From: Gemmatimonadaceae bacterium | GTDB lineage: Bacteria; Gemmatimonadota; Gemmatimonadetes; Gemmatimonadales; Gemmatimonadaceae | DNA: 15,358 bases | Assembly: GCA_014379705.1 (NCBI GenBank) | Contig: JACMLI010000297.1 | Coordinates: 1-15,358, forward strand | Reading direction: 5' to 3' | Part shown: piece by piece, positions 14,426 through 15,358 of the stretch | How positions within the stretch are numbered: the stretch's first letter is position 1 | Layout of the letters: every line of letters begins with the position of its first letter | Translations under genes and position numbers: made by a program | The notes under the pieces: model-generated | Database searches by the model: none | The model's input: only the letters and a program-made list of their open reading frames with translations | What the model was told of the DNA's origin: nothing

Positions 14426-15330
14426 CGAGGGTCGCGGTAGAGGGGCGGCATGAGGGCGCCCGCGTAGGCGAGGCTCGAACTCGGCATCCCGAAACGGCGT
14501 CCGGCCTCGGCGAGGAGGGCATCTTCACCGCCGAGACGCAGCGCCTCTCGACGGACGCGCTTGGCGAGGCGCAACTGGTGCTCCCCGGCCGGGTCGTGCT
14601 TCCACGCGTCGGAACCATCCATGCGCTGGTACATGTCGACGATGAAGTCGAAGGAGCGCGCGAGGTAGCCTGCGACCTCGGGGTCCGGAATGTCCCAGCG
14701 CGAATGCTCCTTGGCGAGCTGGAAGATGCGCTGCCACGACTCCATGTCCGTCACCCGCACCATGCCGCGGAAGATCCGGCGATTGGTGGGCGTGGAGAAG
14801 ATCGTCGGACTGAGGATGCGATCGAGGTGCGCGTCCGCGCGCGAATGATCGAGCAGGATCAGCTCGCGGGCGCGTCGCGCGGATCCCTCGCCCAGGTGCG
14901 TCTCGAAGCGATTCTCCCAGTAGCTATGGCCGATCGCCGCGGTCGTCGACGTCACGGCGAGTTGCCGCGGCACGAAGTAGTTGTGTGCGATCACGTCGGC
15001 CGCGAGGTGCGCGAGGTACCCCAGCGAAAAGGCGCGCATCGACTCGTCGCGCGCGCGCTCGAGGATCTCCATCCCCACGGTCCACGAATGGCAGTGCCGC
15101 CCGGCCGCCGCGTACTTCTTGGCGATGGACGTGTCGGCGGCAATCGAGCCGTAGAGGAAATCGTACGGAAACGCGCTGAGCAGCTCGGCAATGTTGCCGG
15201 GCAGGATGGCCAGCGACCGCAGGATCGCGTCCCCGAGGAATACGTGCGTCCCCGGCGTCCAGGCCCACGCCACGTCGGGCGTTAGGCAGAGGAGCAGCAG
15301 GGCCGCGACGGCGGCCATCACCACCCGCAC
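14422..15330 (-). CDS. Secreted zinc-dependent phospholipase C-like protein
   Basis: 302 residues. The signal peptide (1-23) ends AWA; cleavage there makes Trp24 the mature N-terminus. In phospholipase C of Bacillus cereus and in S1/P1 nucleases the mature N-terminal Trp binds zinc through its free amino group. Further candidate ligands appear in family order: His29, Asp66, His79 or His81, His108, Asp112 and His116 (YLAHLAADVIAHNY), His135 and Glu139 (HSYWE). The full trinuclear site therefore looks intact. It probably acts outside the cytoplasm on phospholipids or phosphodiesters; lipase versus nuclease cannot be decided. GTG at 15330 is used because it supplies Arg2 to the signal peptide; ATG at codon 5 is the alternative. 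It converges on gatB with overlapping stops and shows no terminator. Confidence 0.78.
   Translation of the reverse strand: MRVVMAAVAALLLLCLTPDVAWAWTPGTHVFLGDAILRSLAILPGNIAELLSAFPYDFLYGSIAADTSIAKKYAAAGRHCHSWTVGMEILERARDESMRAFSLGYLAHLAADVIAHNYFVPRQLAVTSTTAAIGHSYWENRFETHLGEGSARRARELILLDHSRADAHLDRILSPTIFSTPTNRRIFRGMVRVTDMESWQRIFQLAKEHSRWDIPDPEVAGYLARSFDFIVDMYQRMDGSDAWKHDPAGEHQLRLAKRVRREALRLGGEDALLAEAGRRFGMPSSSLAYAGALMPPLYRDPR
15280..15287 (+). repeat. CGTTAGGC octamer, copy 6 (antisense within the phospholipase-like gene)
   Basis: In the gene's own minus-strand frame the site reads CTA-ACG (Leu16-Thr17 of the signal peptide). The octamer is thus kept in a different reading than the TTA-GGC copies, so amino-acid preference alone does not account for it. 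Confidence 0.7.
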
Positions 15331-15358
15331 GGACCTACTCGGGACCGTCGCCCGATCC

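Overview
This is a gene-dense, GC-rich bacterial chromosome segment: 14 protein genes and almost no non-coding space, with many genes joined by 1-4 base stop/start overlaps. It has no tRNA, rRNA, CRISPR array, insertion sequence or phage gene that I can see. The gene set (housekeeping serS, pcrA and gatCAB, a GlmU-like protein of the alternative bacterial type, and a Roadblock/LC7 protein) and the codon usage suggest a free-living, GC-rich Gram-negative-type bacterium. Gemmatimonadota is my best guess, but the window alone does not prove it.

Layout. (1) Positions 1-2064, minus strand: a SulP-family anion transporter with a STAS domain, followed with no gap by the N-terminal 157 codons of a DabA-like (DUF2309/UPF0753) protein that runs off the left edge. 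Together they look like an inorganic-carbon uptake locus. The leader upstream of sulP carries a strong inverted repeat and a candidate promoter. (2) Positions 2325-5788, minus strand: a Roadblock/LC7 protein, a ManC-type mannose-1-phosphate guanylyltransferase, a GlmU-like sugar nucleotidyl/acetyl-transferase and a YycJ-like metallo-beta-lactamase-fold hydrolase. The last three are chained by GTGA overlaps, which suggests an operon for activated sugars or cell-envelope precursors. (3) Positions 5881-14425, plus strand: a seven-gene run of lipoprotein, serS, a membrane histidine kinase without an adjacent response regulator, pcrA/uvrD, gatC, gatA and gatB, with gaps of 3 nt or less. It reads as one operon joining two routes to correctly charged tRNA (SerRS and the Glu/Asp-tRNA amidotransferase) with a repair helicase and a sensor. 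(4) Positions 14422-15330, minus strand: a secreted zinc-dependent phospholipase C-like protein, convergent with gatB; both stop codons lie in one CTAG.

Two observations stand out. First, the octamer CGTTAGGC occurs six times, on both strands, in four coding sequences in its TTA-GGC or CTA-ACG readings, in the phospholipase signal peptide, and between genes. Every TTA leucine codon I found in the annotated genes (four of four) lies inside it. This looks like a genome-level DNA signal of unknown role. Second, a SulP transporter is directly coupled to a DabA-like protein, where the described system pairs DabA with the NuoL-like DabB.
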